A stretch of DNA of 64,000 nt, taken from assembly GCA_030770535.1 (NCBI GenBank), contig JASVEC010000023.1, positions 744,001-808,000 of the forward strand. Reading direction: 5' to 3'. The notes beneath the pieces were generated by a model, which saw nothing but the letters and a program-made list of their open reading frames with translations, did not search any database and was not told the DNA's origin. This document shows, piece after piece, positions 1 to 11,580 of this stretch (positions are counted from its first letter, which is position 1; every line of letters begins with the position of its first letter). Source of the DNA: Batkoa obscura. Taxonomy: Eukaryota > Entomophthoromycota > Entomophthoromycetes > Entomophthorales > Batkoaceae. Both the position numbers and the translations under genes were made by a program.

Positions 1-715
1 TAAAATATAATAAGAACAACGAAAAGTAATTAAAGTAATAATTAATGACAAGCTATATTTCACTTTTATATTTAAGTCCAAATACTTAAGATCCTAATTT
101 AAAATATCATTTATGAGCATTTGTAATTCAAAAATGAATTAATATTAAGACTGATCCTTTTCATTGTATAATCATATATTTAATTAAAATCTATATTAGT
201 TCTATTTTCCCAAAGTAAATTAAATTTTACTCTTCAAAATTAAACTGAAGTTAAATTAAGATTTATATTGAAAAGTACATTTTACAAAAATAAGGCATTA
301 AACATTTTCGCACTAAAATAGTAGCTTAAGATTAAAATAGAAGCCAAAAATTAACTACTTCAAAGGCAAATAGATTTTTAGTAAGTTTAATCCCTATAAT
401 TGGAATAATGCAAATTCACCAAGTGACTAATAACCAGATGATTTTGCACCATAAAATTCTCATCCTTTCGAAAAAAATCCAAATTAAATTTATAATCTCG
501 CTACAATCTAAGTACTTTGAGTCCTTTATTCCATTAAACTTTCTAAAATAGTTAATAGATGGCAAAACATTAAACTAATCTTAAAATAACAATAACAATT
601 AATAAATGATAAATATTACTTCATAAAAGCACTATTTTATAATCTGAATGACCATCCTAAAACATATAAATATGTGTAAAATTCATTTCTGACTATTATT
701 TTATTTCCAATCCAA
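1..715. other. AT-rich upstream region, no gene seen
   Basis: No open frame of note, no MITE copy and no tRNA-like structure was recognised. It presumably holds the promoter and 5' leader of the zinc-finger gene that starts at 716. Confidence 0.5.
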
Positions 716-1270
716 ATGTCAAATTCAAATAATAGCTCTTTACCTAACGAATACATAAGTTCCCCAAATGATTTGAATTATTTAGCAAAGAATACAAAAT
801 CATATGTAAATGAGTTTTATCCCGTCGAGCCAAAAAGAACATCAAGTTATGAAAGATTACCACCTATCTCACAATTGATTACAAATCCAGTTCCTGTCCT
901 TCCACCTTCTTCTGAGCTAATATCCGAAGTAGAAAAGCGTGAGCGTAGCCAAGTTCCAAACTTTAATGGCTACAATCATTATTATGATCCATTTAATATG
1001 CAGCCTATGATGTATAGTCACCCATACTTTAGAAATTCTATGCCAAAGCCAAAACAAACAACTAAACGTTTAAGAAGAAAGTATGATGAGATAGTTAGAT
1101 TATACAAATGTAATTATGGTACTTGTTCAAAATCTTATGGCACCCTAAATCACTTAAACTGTCATATCCAGTTACAAAACCATGGTAAAAAAAGATCCCC
1201 AAATGAATTTAGGTTTTTAATAAGGGAAGACAGCAAAGAAGATGAAAAAATTGAACCAAGCTTCAATTAA
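716..1270 (+). CDS. Con7-like C2H2 zinc-finger protein (copy 1)
   Basis: Intronless protein of 184 residues. A single C2H2 finger lies near the C-terminus: C132, C137, H150 and H156 (C-X4-C-X12-H-X5-H). It is preceded by a basic segment (RRKYDEIVRLYKC) and followed by GKKRSPNEF. From memory, this basic-YDEI-finger-KRSPNEF arrangement is the DNA-binding block of fungal Con7-type regulators, which act in the nucleus in morphogenesis and conidiation. The first ~115 residues are Ser/Asn/Pro-rich and look disordered. ATG at 716 is the first methionine of the frame. A paralogue lies at 5699 on the same strand. DNA targets cannot be told from the sequence. Confidence 0.8.
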   Translation: MSNSNNSSLPNEYISSPNDLNYLAKNTKSYVNEFYPVEPKRTSSYERLPPISQLITNPVPVLPPSSELISEVEKRERSQVPNFNGYNHYYDPFNMQPMMYSHPYFRNSMPKPKQTTKRLRRKYDEIVRLYKCNYGTCSKSYGTLNHLNCHIQLQNHGKKRSPNEFRFLIREDSKEDEKIEPSFN

Positions 1271-2221
1271 CACTCACATTTTAAATTTTAACTACTCAGC
1301 TCTTTTATAAATATCTTCTCCAATTTTATTGCATTTGCATTTTAAAATTATTATACTAATAAAAGTTTTTCTCTTTTTACTGAAGCTGTAACTTTGCTAA
1401 ACAATATATTAGACAAATTCTTTATTTGCATATTTCCCTTTGTAGAATTTCTAATTATACTGTATAGTGAATATAGTATTACAGATATTTGTGATAGAAT
1501 GATACATTTACATTTTTATTCTATAATACATTATTGGCCTGATTACAGCTTTAATTAATTATAAACGATCTTTAATTTCCAATTTAAAACCAATATAATT
1601 AATCATTCAAAAAATATTAAATGCAATATCCTAATAAATAAAGAAACGATTCCACATTTAAAGGGCGGGAGCAAAAGTACTATTTTAAAAAACATAATTT
1701 TTGTATAATATAAATATTTAAATAATATTATAAATCTTATCTCCATTTTTTAAAGAGGTTTAGGGGTTAATAAAAAGATAATCATCAGTCGGTAACTGTT
1801 AATAATAATGCATGCACCTTTGTATACTGTTCCGTGAATTATACAAGAATAACTAGATAATTAAACAAGTAAATATTTTAAACAGTTGCTTCATTGAAGA
1901 TTATATTATGAGCAGCAATAATTAGTCTATTGAATATGAAGTCTATAATACTATTCCTACTAATTAAAAATAATGTTAATTATAAAGCCTGTATTGAATT
2001 AGAATATAAATATATATAAAAATGGTTTATAATATATATTATTTGATGCGTTTAAACGAGTATTATTCATAACCATCTCTATTTAATTCCTATAGCTAAT
2101 TAACTTATTTTTATACCTTACCAAACATAAGCTAAATTAAGCAAGTTTAAAAATTAAAACTAAATTAGTCTATTTACTTTTTTAAGGTTAATTTTACACC
2201 ATGTTTTTTGACTTAGTGAAC

Positions 2222-2347
2222 TATTCCTTTTGGAATATTCTCCATTCTTATTAAAAATGGTGTTTTTACCAAATAGTACTACCACATATTTAATATTAAG
2301 TGGAATTGTACTCAAAAGGCTTCGGTGAGGTAGTTGAGTACTTTTTT
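2222..2347 (+). other. Two hairpins with a T run (possible small RNA or terminator)
   Basis: TATTCC-tttt-GGAATA forms a tight hairpin at 2222-2237. GTACTCAA (2308-2315) pairs with TTGAGTAC (2334-2341) around an 18-nt loop and is followed by a run of T. There is no open frame. This is a structural observation only, and chance is possible in AT-rich DNA. Confidence 0.25.
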
Positions 2348-3723
2348 ACCTATAAGTAATAAGCTACAACCACGAAATATAATCAATTAATAGATGTTTA
2401 GTTTTTCTAATAATTATTTAGCACTCTAATTGTCTCTCGAATTTGCATTTATTGCTTAGTATAATTTCGGCTATTCTCTTTATCCCGAAATTTCAAATAT
2501 TGTTTTATAATAATATTAGGTGGAATAATTGAACAAAAGGAATATATCACAAGTTGTAATAGATATTTTGTATCACAAATTATAGATTTATTTAAAGCTT
2601 CGTTTTTAAAATATATACCAAAAGGAATTAGCTATGAAGAACTTGAGTATATTAATACTTCTTGTACTTTTCTAAACATTTGTACTTTATATGAACGAGT
2701 TTAAAAACCACTTTAAAACTAGAATTATTTTTTTCCAGTTTTTGATTTAGGTTCAAAGCTTGTAAATATATTACTAAGTGAGAAAATAATAAGGGGATAT
2801 GTTTTTCTTATTCTTTCCATTTCTCAAGTAGTTTAAAATCTAAAAAGTGGGGATGTTTTTTTACTAACTGTCCTTTTTCATTATTTTTTAAATTTAGAAT
2901 TAACTAGTATGCTGTTCAAGTTTAGATGTGTACTAGCTAACTGCTCATTTTAAAGTAAAAGCTAAATTAACAAACCCAAACTACGATTATTGAACAAATA
3001 TTGGCTATAAATTTTGTTTTCCATCACTATGTGAGCTTAAACACTTGCATTAATTTACTAACTTTTAGATTTTGAAAAATAACAAGAGTAATAGTAAGAA
3101 ATACTCTAATATTAATTTCTTTAACGGAAAACATGCTTTTATTTTCTTAGTACAACTACTACAGCTCTTTTGTGACTTGTTTAGCATCTTATTCAAGGAA
3201 AAAAATATTAAAAATTTGCTTAAAATAATGATCTGAGGTTAAAAACAGTTATAAATAATCTAATTATAAATACTACCGCTAAAAAGTCATAAAAGAGCTG
3301 CAACATCTTTATTTATACTCAATCTATATTCTTACAATATGAAGTCGGAAAATAGTTGAACCTGGGTTTAGATCAACCCAACATACACCCAATTTATATA
3401 ATATACAAGGATGGATCGAAAAATCTGTATAATAAAAGGGCTATAGATGTTTTTTTAAATCTTGTAAAGCGAAATTAAAGATGTCATGCGTAAAATTTTC
3501 TGTATTAATATATAATATGTACTAGAAATTAAAACATATATTAAGTTTTATATTTACTAGATACTGATCTCATTAAGACATACCCAAACCTCAGGGGATA
3601 TGCTTTGATGCTCATCACTTTTCAAGAGCTGAAAAGCTGTGAATAAAATATTATTAAAAATGGTTGCTTCCTTTGACTACACCTTAGAAATGAGCAACCT
3701 AATTAATTTGAACTCTGACATAG

Positions 3724-3817
3724 GAGGATATGTTTTTTGTTTAAAAACCTTACTAACAATTATTTTATTTAAATAATACTTGAAAAACGGAAAGGGTGAT
3801 GGAATAAAAAAACATTT
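3724..3817 (+). mobile_element. MITE copy, diverged
   Basis: Diverged copy of the ~98-bp GGGGATG...CATCCCC family. The core TTACTAACAAT...AATAATACTTGAAAAACGGAAA is recognisable. It lies head to tail with the next copy. Confidence 0.6.
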
Positions 3818-3823
3818 GCATAT

Positions 3824-3919
3824 GGGGATGTTTTACGTTTAAGGATTTTACTAAGAATTTTTCCGCTCAAATAGTGTTTAAAAGATGGAGAAAGTAATGA
3901 AGCCAAAAAAAACACTCCC
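3824..3919 (+). mobile_element. MITE copy
   Basis: Starts GGGGATGTTTT, has the TTCCGCTCAAATAGTG core, and ends AACACTCCC. It lies just 3' of the copy at 3724 in the same orientation. Confidence 0.85.
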
Positions 3920-5698
3920 GTATGTTATATTTATGACACCTAGGATAAAATCGTGCAAAAAACTCTAGCCTAACATAACTTCAAATGTTTTGTTCACAAA
4001 CATTTTGACCTCTCTTTATATAATTACATATGTATTATACTAGTTGAATCCATGTAATTTGTCTTACAAAATTAGAGCATTTTTATAGTTGTAAAACTAA
4101 GGGTTTTTAGACTATAATTTCGTATGAGACTTCATCTAGTATACACTGCCTATATCTAAAAGGCTAGTCTTTTCTAAAATCTTGAAAGATAAATACCCGA
4201 AGTACCTTGATTCAATAAAAGGCTTCTATTTATAATTGAATTGGTAATATAAGGAAATTGCATAGTTTTATATTGTGTTAAAATAAATTGTCATGGTTTT
4301 TTTTAAATAGAACACTATATTTCATTTCAAAATCCTCAGTTTTTTAACCAATAACTTTTTTGCATTTTTTTAAATGTCTTAGGACGTAAGATTCTTATTA
4401 CAAGATAACAAATCCAAAGGATTTTAAGCCTATGGCTTTTATTTTATTGAAAATTCTTAAAATAAAATTTAATATAAACTGGCAAAACAGCTCTCTATAT
4501 ATCTGTTTCCTAGATTATGTACTAGCTTTGATATGTAAAAAAGTAGACGCTATAAAAGAATAAAATTGTACTAAAATTGAATCTAAACATAAATTTAAAT
4601 AAATAAAATGTGTATTTATCTAACAGTTTAAATAGAAACGTAACAAAGGGAATTTGAAACAAAATCTAAGGCTTAATAGTACATAAAGGGTTAAGTTCAA
4701 CATCATTATATTTATTTTAACCACATCATTTACATTAAAACTTACTGTTCAAATCGGTTAGGTGTTATTTTGAAGAATACAAATTTCCTATTAAAAGTTG
4801 GCAGTATTTTTTGTGAATAAAACTATATTGATAATTTTGTTTTGATTAAGATCGATGGGTTGAGTTTAAAATAAAATTCAGACTTTGTACACTTTAAAGC
4901 AGAAAAACTCAGAGTATTATTTTAACTATAATTATAATAGAGTGATTTTATTTCTTTTACATTAAGAGCCATAAGTTTTATATAATCAAACTGTTTGGCA
5001 ATGATTAATATTAGTTCTGATATTCTATTTATTTATAAATGTTTTAAATCCTATAAAATAGTTGTAGGATTAATACATTAAAGTAAATTGCCAGCATGGT
5101 AATTAATAAAATTTACGCTATATATTTATTTATTTAGAAATTAAGTTTTAATAAAGTTAATAGAGATATAATAAATTAAAATCATTTGTTTATTTATTTA
5201 TTTATTCAAACTATAGTTAGTCTTGTAAAATTCACTATTTAACCTAGTTTGATTTCTCCATACTTCTCTTAGTTAAATAAGTATGGAATAAAATTCTCAT
5301 TAACTATTTTTGAACTCATTTGACTTTTTACTCGAATTAACGTACACAAGAACTAGTACACCTTCAATTAATGCAGGTCAAAATTTACTGTAAGCTGCTT
5401 TTTATATTTATAGTAACTGGTTTATCAACTTATGACATTTAATTTTAATCTAAAAAATACCTAATTTTTTCCTTATTTTATTTTTAAAATCAGGCCTTGA
5501 GTTACCCCTATTTAAAAAAATCACCAACCAAAATTTAAACTTTCTTTAAACGTTGCATTGTAGTGTGAATTTAGTAGATATGTATTTTCATTTTTTGAAA
5601 AAAAGTATAAATACAATCACAAAATAGTAAATGTATTTTACAAAACTTTATTGTAGCTTCAATTTTTATTCTTTTACATTTATTATTGATATCATAAT

Positions 5699-6340
5699 AT
5701 GTACTCTCATAAATTAAATAACAGTATTGATCATTCGTTTAATAAGCGTCATCAACCAGAAAATATAAATTGTACACTTAACAAAAACATTCCAAACATG
5801 ATATCTAATAACTCCCAATATGAAAAACCTAAGGTTAGCTTACCATCTCTTAGTGAAACGCTTCCTGAATATTTTGATAGATTCAATCATCAATCAAAAG
5901 GATATTCTGCATCATCCACTCCAAATTCCGAAACTTTACCTTCTTTAAACACTCTTCCAATATTCCATTCAAATTTGAGATGTAATCCTTATCATCATAC
6001 CAATCAAAGAGAAGTAGACTCATTTACAGCTTTGGATGAAAGAGATAAAAAACCAAGGATAAGAAGAAGATACGAAGAGGTCGAGCGTTTATATCATTGT
6101 GTTTATCCAGGATGTCATAAATCTTATGGCGCTCTTAATCATCTCAATTCGCATATCGTAACTAAAGGTCATGGGCCAAAAAGAACCCCACATGATTTTC
6201 AAGATTTACGTCGGATGTTAAAACTCAGAGAAGAAGGTCATTATTTTAACTTGACACAATTCCAAGAGCCTCCAAATAGAGTGTTTTTTAACAATAATCA
6301 AATCTACCAAAGGTTACAAAATCCATCACATTACTTTTAA
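5699..6340 (+). CDS. Con7-like C2H2 zinc-finger protein (copy 2)
   Basis: Intronless, 213 residues, paralogous to the gene at 716. The finger is C124, C129, H142 and H148 with the same spacing (C-X4-C-X12-H-X5-H), preceded by RIRRRYEEVERLYHC and followed by HGPKRTPHDF. The RRRYEE and HG-KRTP flanks are closer to the fungal Con7 block than in copy 1. N-terminal residues 1-110 are polar and low-complexity. A short tail of ~50 residues follows the finger and is not shared with copy 1. Likely a nuclear DNA-binding regulator. The two copies agree mainly over the finger block, so the duplication is old or the flanks evolve fast. Confidence 0.8.
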   Translation: MYSHKLNNSIDHSFNKRHQPENINCTLNKNIPNMISNNSQYEKPKVSLPSLSETLPEYFDRFNHQSKGYSASSTPNSETLPSLNTLPIFHSNLRCNPYHHTNQREVDSFTALDERDKKPRIRRRYEEVERLYHCVYPGCHKSYGALNHLNSHIVTKGHGPKRTPHDFQDLRRMLKLREEGHYFNLTQFQEPPNRVFFNNNQIYQRLQNPSHYF

Positions 6341-7892
6341 ATAGATCTTGCAATATATCAAATTAAAAACGCTATATGCTTATAAAATCTCCTTTGGTCC
6401 TTTCTGTTATGATTATAATTGTAATCACTATAATTCTATTAAAAACTAATTTTAAACTAATAATTTGTTAACTTTTTTAAATAAAATTTACAATTATGGC
6501 TTATATTTATTTCCTCTAACTTAAAGAATCTTTAATACAAAGTCTTTTGTGATTACCTTAAAGCTGCTTACATAGCTGAGTTATTTATGTATAAGTTATA
6601 AGAATATATTTCATATATTAATCATACCATTTTTATAAATAACTAGAATGGTTAGAGTGTTTAGTTTAAGGTCGTAACTTTTAATGTTATTATATCTCTT
6701 TAGTTTATGCATTCCCAATTCATTGAGTTTATAAGTTAAATAAATCATCAAGTTGTGATAACGTTAGTATCACATTACGATTCCAAGTTTGTGAAAAAAC
6801 AACCAATCATACAATTTTTTCTAATTATAGTTTTTTAGTGATGTAAATTTAAACTTATTAAAATTTTATACTTTACTTTAATAAAGATATTACTCCTTTT
6901 TTCTCCCTATTTTTTATTTATTAACTTAAACTAGCACACTAAGTTTAAATTAAAACTTTAGAAGGGGTACACCCATCATGATATCGATAGCAGCCTATAA
7001 CAAATATTGATATTAGTTGCTTTCACCCATATAATGCTAATATTCAATCTTTTTCCTGTTCATTCTGGATTTTAATATAAATAAAGAGATTTAAATCATT
7101 TTATTTCTGAAACTTTTATCCTAAAACCATTACTGATAAGAAAAATAGTTATAGATAAAACTACTATATTGAAATTAAACTCAGGTGTTACCACAAACTA
7201 AAAATATTTATCATAAACATCAATTTATAAAATCCACTCTCAGTACTAGTTCAAGTATTTATAGCACTTTTTATTTAAAAAATCGAAAAACGAAAAACTT
7301 AAGGCTCCATTAAGGCCAAGACAAAATAACAGCAAAGGGCAATAACCACTACTAGGAGTTAATATATTTGGTTTGATACAAATAAAAAGACACTATGGTA
7401 TTCAAGCTATTGCTACTACTTTAAAGTAGCTATTTGTGGTAATTTCTAAATTTAGAAGAAAGTTCCTACAAAAAAGGTTTTTTAAATTATTAAAGTTAAT
7501 TTTTTTTGGAAAGGTTGTATAATTTTCATAGAGTTTATTTCTATAAAGGAATAATTTTAATAGCAGTGTGGAAATTGTATAAAAATCTAATTGTTTTTTT
7601 AACGATTATTATCATTGAGTTGTGTGATTTTCACCTATTAAAAAAGGGGTGCTTTTTTGATTGATTGATTTTTTTTAAATCCATGAGTGTTTGCTTTTGT
7701 TTTGATTTTTATCTTTATAAGTTTGTATTTAGCTAAAGTAAACTAACAAAACACATGGCTGTTTTATGACACTATTTCTTTTTTTTTGCTTATCTAACAC
7801 TCAGTTTGATAGAGATTTTTTTATGAGTGAGTATGACTTATATAGATAGCCAGATATAAAACAGAAAATTCAGATCTTCAAGTCTATTATTT

Positions 7893-7987
7893 GGGGATGT
7901 AGTTCTGTATTTAAGAATTTTACTAACAATTTTTCCACTCGAATAATGCTTAAAAGATGGAAAAAGTAATGAAGCCAAAAACATCCC
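7893..7987 (+). mobile_element. MITE copy with ATTT duplication
   Basis: GGGGATG...CATCCCC ends, flanked by ATTT at 7889-7892 and 7988-7991. This is a clean 4-bp target-site duplication. Confidence 0.9.
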
Positions 7988-8688
7988 CATTTGTAGATGT
8001 ATTAAAATGTTTGGAGAAAAACTCTTTTTTAGCATACTAATATAGCTTAATATAACGGATAACTAAAATGTATAAGACTCATACTGGGCTTATAGTATTT
8101 CTATAAATAAAAATAGATCAAAATAATGCTTAATAGGAATCACATGCTATTGCATAGGTACTAAACTATACAAAATAAACTACTCTTAAATTCATGTAAA
8201 TAGAATCCGAGTGTAAATACAAATACGTATTAAAATTTAAGTGAAGGCTTGGGATAAGAAACTCAAAGAAATCAGATTGATAGTTTAATAATTTAATTCA
8301 TAAAAGCTATCTAAACAATTCATTACATATATATTCAAAATGAGCACAATTTCTTGACGCCAATTTATATTACAATGCTTGTAAGTGTAATGTAAATTCA
8401 TTCTTTCTGTTAATTTTTATAACTAGTTATTTGAAATATAAATACTTAATCCTGCAACACTTTGAATCAAAATTTGTATTATCTTTAAGTTATTCAAGGG
8501 TATCTTTCTGTTTGTATAGCAAACTTTAGTAAGAATCACGGTATAAAGCAAGTATTAAATAAAGTTTATAAACTAAGACTTTGTTAAACTAAAAGCAGGA
8601 TTATTAGTATAGACAATAAAAAAACTAGCTTAATTTTTTACACTAAAATATATGCTCAAGCTTTACTCCAGACCTACAAACATCATAT

Positions 8689-8787
8689 GAGGATGTTTTT
8701 TTTGGCTTCACTACCTCTTCCATCCTTTAAGCACTATTTGAGCGTAAATTTTATTGGTAAAATTCTTAAGCAAAAGAATACATCCTC
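8689..8787 (-). mobile_element. MITE copy, first of a tandem pair
   Basis: Reverse-orientation copy (GGCTTCACTACC...CATCCTC), flanked by ATAT on both sides. The right-hand ATAT (8788-8791) is shared with the next copy. Confidence 0.85.
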
Positions 8788-8791
8788 ATAT

Positions 8792-8890
8792 GGAGATGTA
8801 TTTTTTAATTTTATCACACTTTTTCCATCTTTTAAGCGTTGTTTGAGTGGAAAATTGTTAGTAAATTCTTAAACAAAAAGATACATTTCC
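8792..8890 (-). mobile_element. MITE copy, second of a tandem pair
   Basis: Same orientation as the copy at 8689 and separated from it only by ATAT. ATAT also follows on the right, so the pair reads ATAT-copy-ATAT-copy-ATAT. Confidence 0.8.
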
Positions 8891-8929
8891 ATATATACCT
8901 TTTTCCGAAGTGCACAAGTCATGAAACAT

Positions 8930-9094
8930 ATTTCATTTAGATGTGAATTCTATCAATTTAAATCTTGAGCTTTTCATTTAGGCTATGCTCAAAATTGAAT
9001 ATTCCATTAGAATAGCTTCAATCTCAATTTTTAATCTTGGCATAAATGAAAAAACTCAAAATTTAAATTGATCCAATTCACATCTAAATGAAAT
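8930..9094. repeat. Foldback repeat, ~54-bp arms
   Basis: The outer 20 bases of each arm (8930-8949 and 9075-9094) are perfect inverted repeats. Similarity continues inward over about 54 bases with several mismatches, around a central ~55 bp. It looks like a second foldback MITE family. No coding potential. Confidence 0.75.
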
Positions 9095-9126
9095 CTTTTC
9101 TTATTTTTTAAACTACCTACGTATAA

Positions 9127-9360
9127 CTGAAAAAGGATGGATCGAATTAAAAAATGGATCAAAATTTTGATAAAGATACAGTTTAACGACTCTTTATAAA
9201 GATGTCAGGAGTTTATGAATGTTTCTACGTTACAGTTTAATACCAAAGCTATCACACATATATAGTTATCCCAAAGTTCCAATGCATATATAAAGGGTGA
9301 TTAAATACAATTTTGAAATTTTGATCCATCTTCCTTTAATTCGAATTCATCCTTTTCGGA
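9127..9360. repeat. Foldback repeat, ~48-bp arms
   Basis: The arm at 9127-9171 (containing AAAAAGGATGGATCGAATTA) is the imperfect reverse complement of 9312-9360. About 140 bp separate the arms. It is distinct in sequence from the repeat at 8930 and lies 32 bp from it. A related AAGGATGGATCGAA fragment occurs near 3412. Confidence 0.65.
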
Positions 9361-9690
9361 TTATCTCCAGACGGTTGTAAAAATTATGACTCAAACATTC
9401 CAGAAAAAGGTCCAATGTATTTTTCAAAATTTGCTTGTATGTGATAGAGCATTCTCGTATAGCTAGTATCCTTAAAAATGATAGTATAGCTGAGCAACTT
9501 GAGAAAAGTTTAAACAGCAATATACCAGCATTTCTAACAAAATCTTATAAAAACTAATATTAAATAATATATATAAGGATATCTAACCAAAATTTGAACA
9601 ATTGATCAAAATCCAATAAAAGTACAGAGTACTTTTGTTTTTTTTGTTTTTGTTTTTACTTTTATTTTTCACTTTTATTTTTTATTAAAT

Positions 9691-9887
9691 GGGGATTATA
9701 TTTTTTTGATCAAGAATTTTACTAACGGTTTTTCTACTCAAATAATGGGGTGTTTTTTTGACTTCGTTGTTTTTTACATTTTTTAAGCGCTATTTGAGCA
9801 GAAAAATTGTAAAATTCTTGAACACAAAAATACATCCCTTAATGCTTAAAAGAGCAAAAAAGTGATGAAGTCAAAAAAAACAGTCTC
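9691..9887 (+). mobile_element. MITE copy interrupted by another MITE
   Basis: Outer copy. It starts GGGGATTATATT, is split at its AAATAAT|GCTTAAAAG core by the copy at 9747-9839, and ends CAGTCTC. Without the insert and one TAAT it is ~100 bp. Confidence 0.85.
9747..9839 (-). mobile_element. MITE copy nested in another copy (TAAT duplication)
   Basis: Inserted in opposite orientation into the copy at 9691. TAAT occurs at 9743-9746 and 9840-9843. Removing the insert and one TAAT restores the family consensus CAAATAATGCTTAAAAG, so the duplication is 4 bp. Confidence 0.9.
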
Positions 9888-10717
9888 AAACACTTCTATA
9901 CGAACTTGTTTATATATTTTAACTTCAATAATAATTTTGGAATTTTGTTGAGAATAGTTAAAAAATATGAAAAGATTTAGATGGTAATCTATTATATCAT
10001 TGTCTTTAGGGATAACTATACTAAGATGTGATAATTACACATTTTTAAAGATTAATCTTTATCCTTAAAATATGTGTAGAAAATTGATATATTTTAGTGG
10101 GAAAAAGTAAAATCAAAATAATAATTTTAAGCTAATATCTTTAAATGTGGGGGGGGGGTATTGGGTCGAAACAAGGTAAGAATTTAAAATATCAAAATCT
10201 AACTATGTAAATATTTAAAAGTATGTTTTTTAAAATGCGCTTGAATAGGGTTTAGACTTTTATATTAAGACAACAAAAGTTGAGTTAAAAATAATACCCC
10301 GATTTAGCGGGTTGCTTTTCTGTTTTTAGTTGGAGTACGGGATTTCAGCTCTCTAGTCTAGGATCAAAATACAACGATAAGGTGTAGATACCACAAAAAA
10401 TACTTATATAGCATCTACAAAGATAAGTTTTTATACTTGATTAATCCGTTTTATCCTATAGCTTTGTATTATAACTATTAACCTGGATTAATTACTACCT
10501 TATATATTAAAGCTATCTCAATATATTTATAGAACTGATCTATATTGTTTTTTTTAACTGTGAAATACAAATATCTATTGGCGTGTTTTTAACGAAGTTG
10601 AATTAAATATATCAACACGTTATATTACTGAGGATGTTTTTTAGGAAAATTTAAGGTCAGTCTATTGTTATATTTTAACACTATCAAATGTTCAGAGACC
10701 ATATTTATTTTAACATT

Positions 10718-10812
10718 GGGGACGTATTTTTTGTAAGAATTTTACTAACAATCTTTCCACTCAAATAGCATTTAAAAAACGGAGAAAGTAATGAAATCAA
10801 AAAAACATTCCC
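10718..10812 (+). mobile_element. MITE copy
   Basis: GGGGACGTATTTTTTG start, canonical core, AACATTCCC end. ATT lies on both sides. Confidence 0.85.
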
Positions 10813-11076
10813 ATTTTTACTATTTTTTGACTGTTTTATCTAGGTTTAAGTTTATTTTATATAGTTGTCTAAAATTTTTATTTAAATTTTCAAACTATTA
10901 TACTAATATGTATAATATCATCATTTGTATAAACTAGTTATAAATTATTATTTGCATTCTAAAAAAATATTGTTATATACTGAAATTCAGTATAAATGAT
11001 ATATATACTAAAATGTATTAATCATTGATATTTATATATGTTTCCTAAATTAAATAAATACTAATCATTATTTAAT

Positions 11077-11174
11077 GGGGATGTATTTATGTGTTTAAGA
11101 ATTTTACTAATAATTTTTCCACTCAAATGCGCTTAAAAGATAGAAAAAATAATGAAGCCAAAAAAAACATCCCC
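11077..11174 (+). mobile_element. MITE copy with TAAT duplication
   Basis: Intact GGGGATG...CATCCCC ends with TAAT at 11073-11076 and 11175-11178. A clean 4-bp duplication. Confidence 0.9.
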
Positions 11175-11380
11175 TAATTATAGTTAGTTTTTTATAAATA
11201 TATGATAAATACATCAAAAGCTCAAACATTTATGATAGGCCTCTATTAATATGAGATATTCAAATTTCAACGATTTTTATCATCTGATTTATGTGAATAT
11301 AAAACAAACGCTACAATACAACATTTTAGTTTATAAAATTATAACAAACTGTTGAATCCAAAAAACTATAAAGGCTATAC

Positions 11381-11473
11381 AGGGATGTTTTTTTGTTTAA
11401 GAATTTTAATAACCTTCCTGCTCAAATAGCACTTGAAAAATGAAAAAAGTGATGAAATCAAAAAAACATCCCC
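11381..11473 (+). mobile_element. MITE copy
   Basis: AGGGATG start, core TTCCTGCTCAAATAGCAC, CATCCCC end, ATAT on the right. Confidence 0.85.
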
Positions 11474-11580
11474 ATATAATATTCATGTATTTTAAGTACT
11501 TACCAGTGATACAATTCAATTTTATTGAAATAAAATAATCAATTAAATAATATTTATAATAATATTTTAATGTTGATCTA

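Larger units (their letters stand above)
1271..5698. other. Long intergenic region between the two zinc-finger genes
   Basis: No coding gene was recognised. It contains two MITE copies (3724-3817 and 3824-3919), a hairpin pair near 2222-2341 followed by a T run, and a fragment near 3412 that resembles the ends of the foldback repeat at 9127-9360. The rest is AT-rich unique-looking DNA. Confidence 0.5.
6341..11580. other. Gene-poor, repeat-rich region
   Basis: No coding gene was recognised. It holds eight MITE copies (one nested inside another), two adjacent foldback repeats (8930-9094 and 9127-9360) and a run of ten G at 10149-10158, unusual in this AT-rich DNA. Short open frames near 7838-8035 and 8687-8872 are read through MITE sequence and are not genes. 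Confidence 0.6.

Noticed and set aside
10149-10158. Run of ten G
   Set aside because: Unusual here, but a lone homopolymer with no neighbouring G runs to form a quadruplex.
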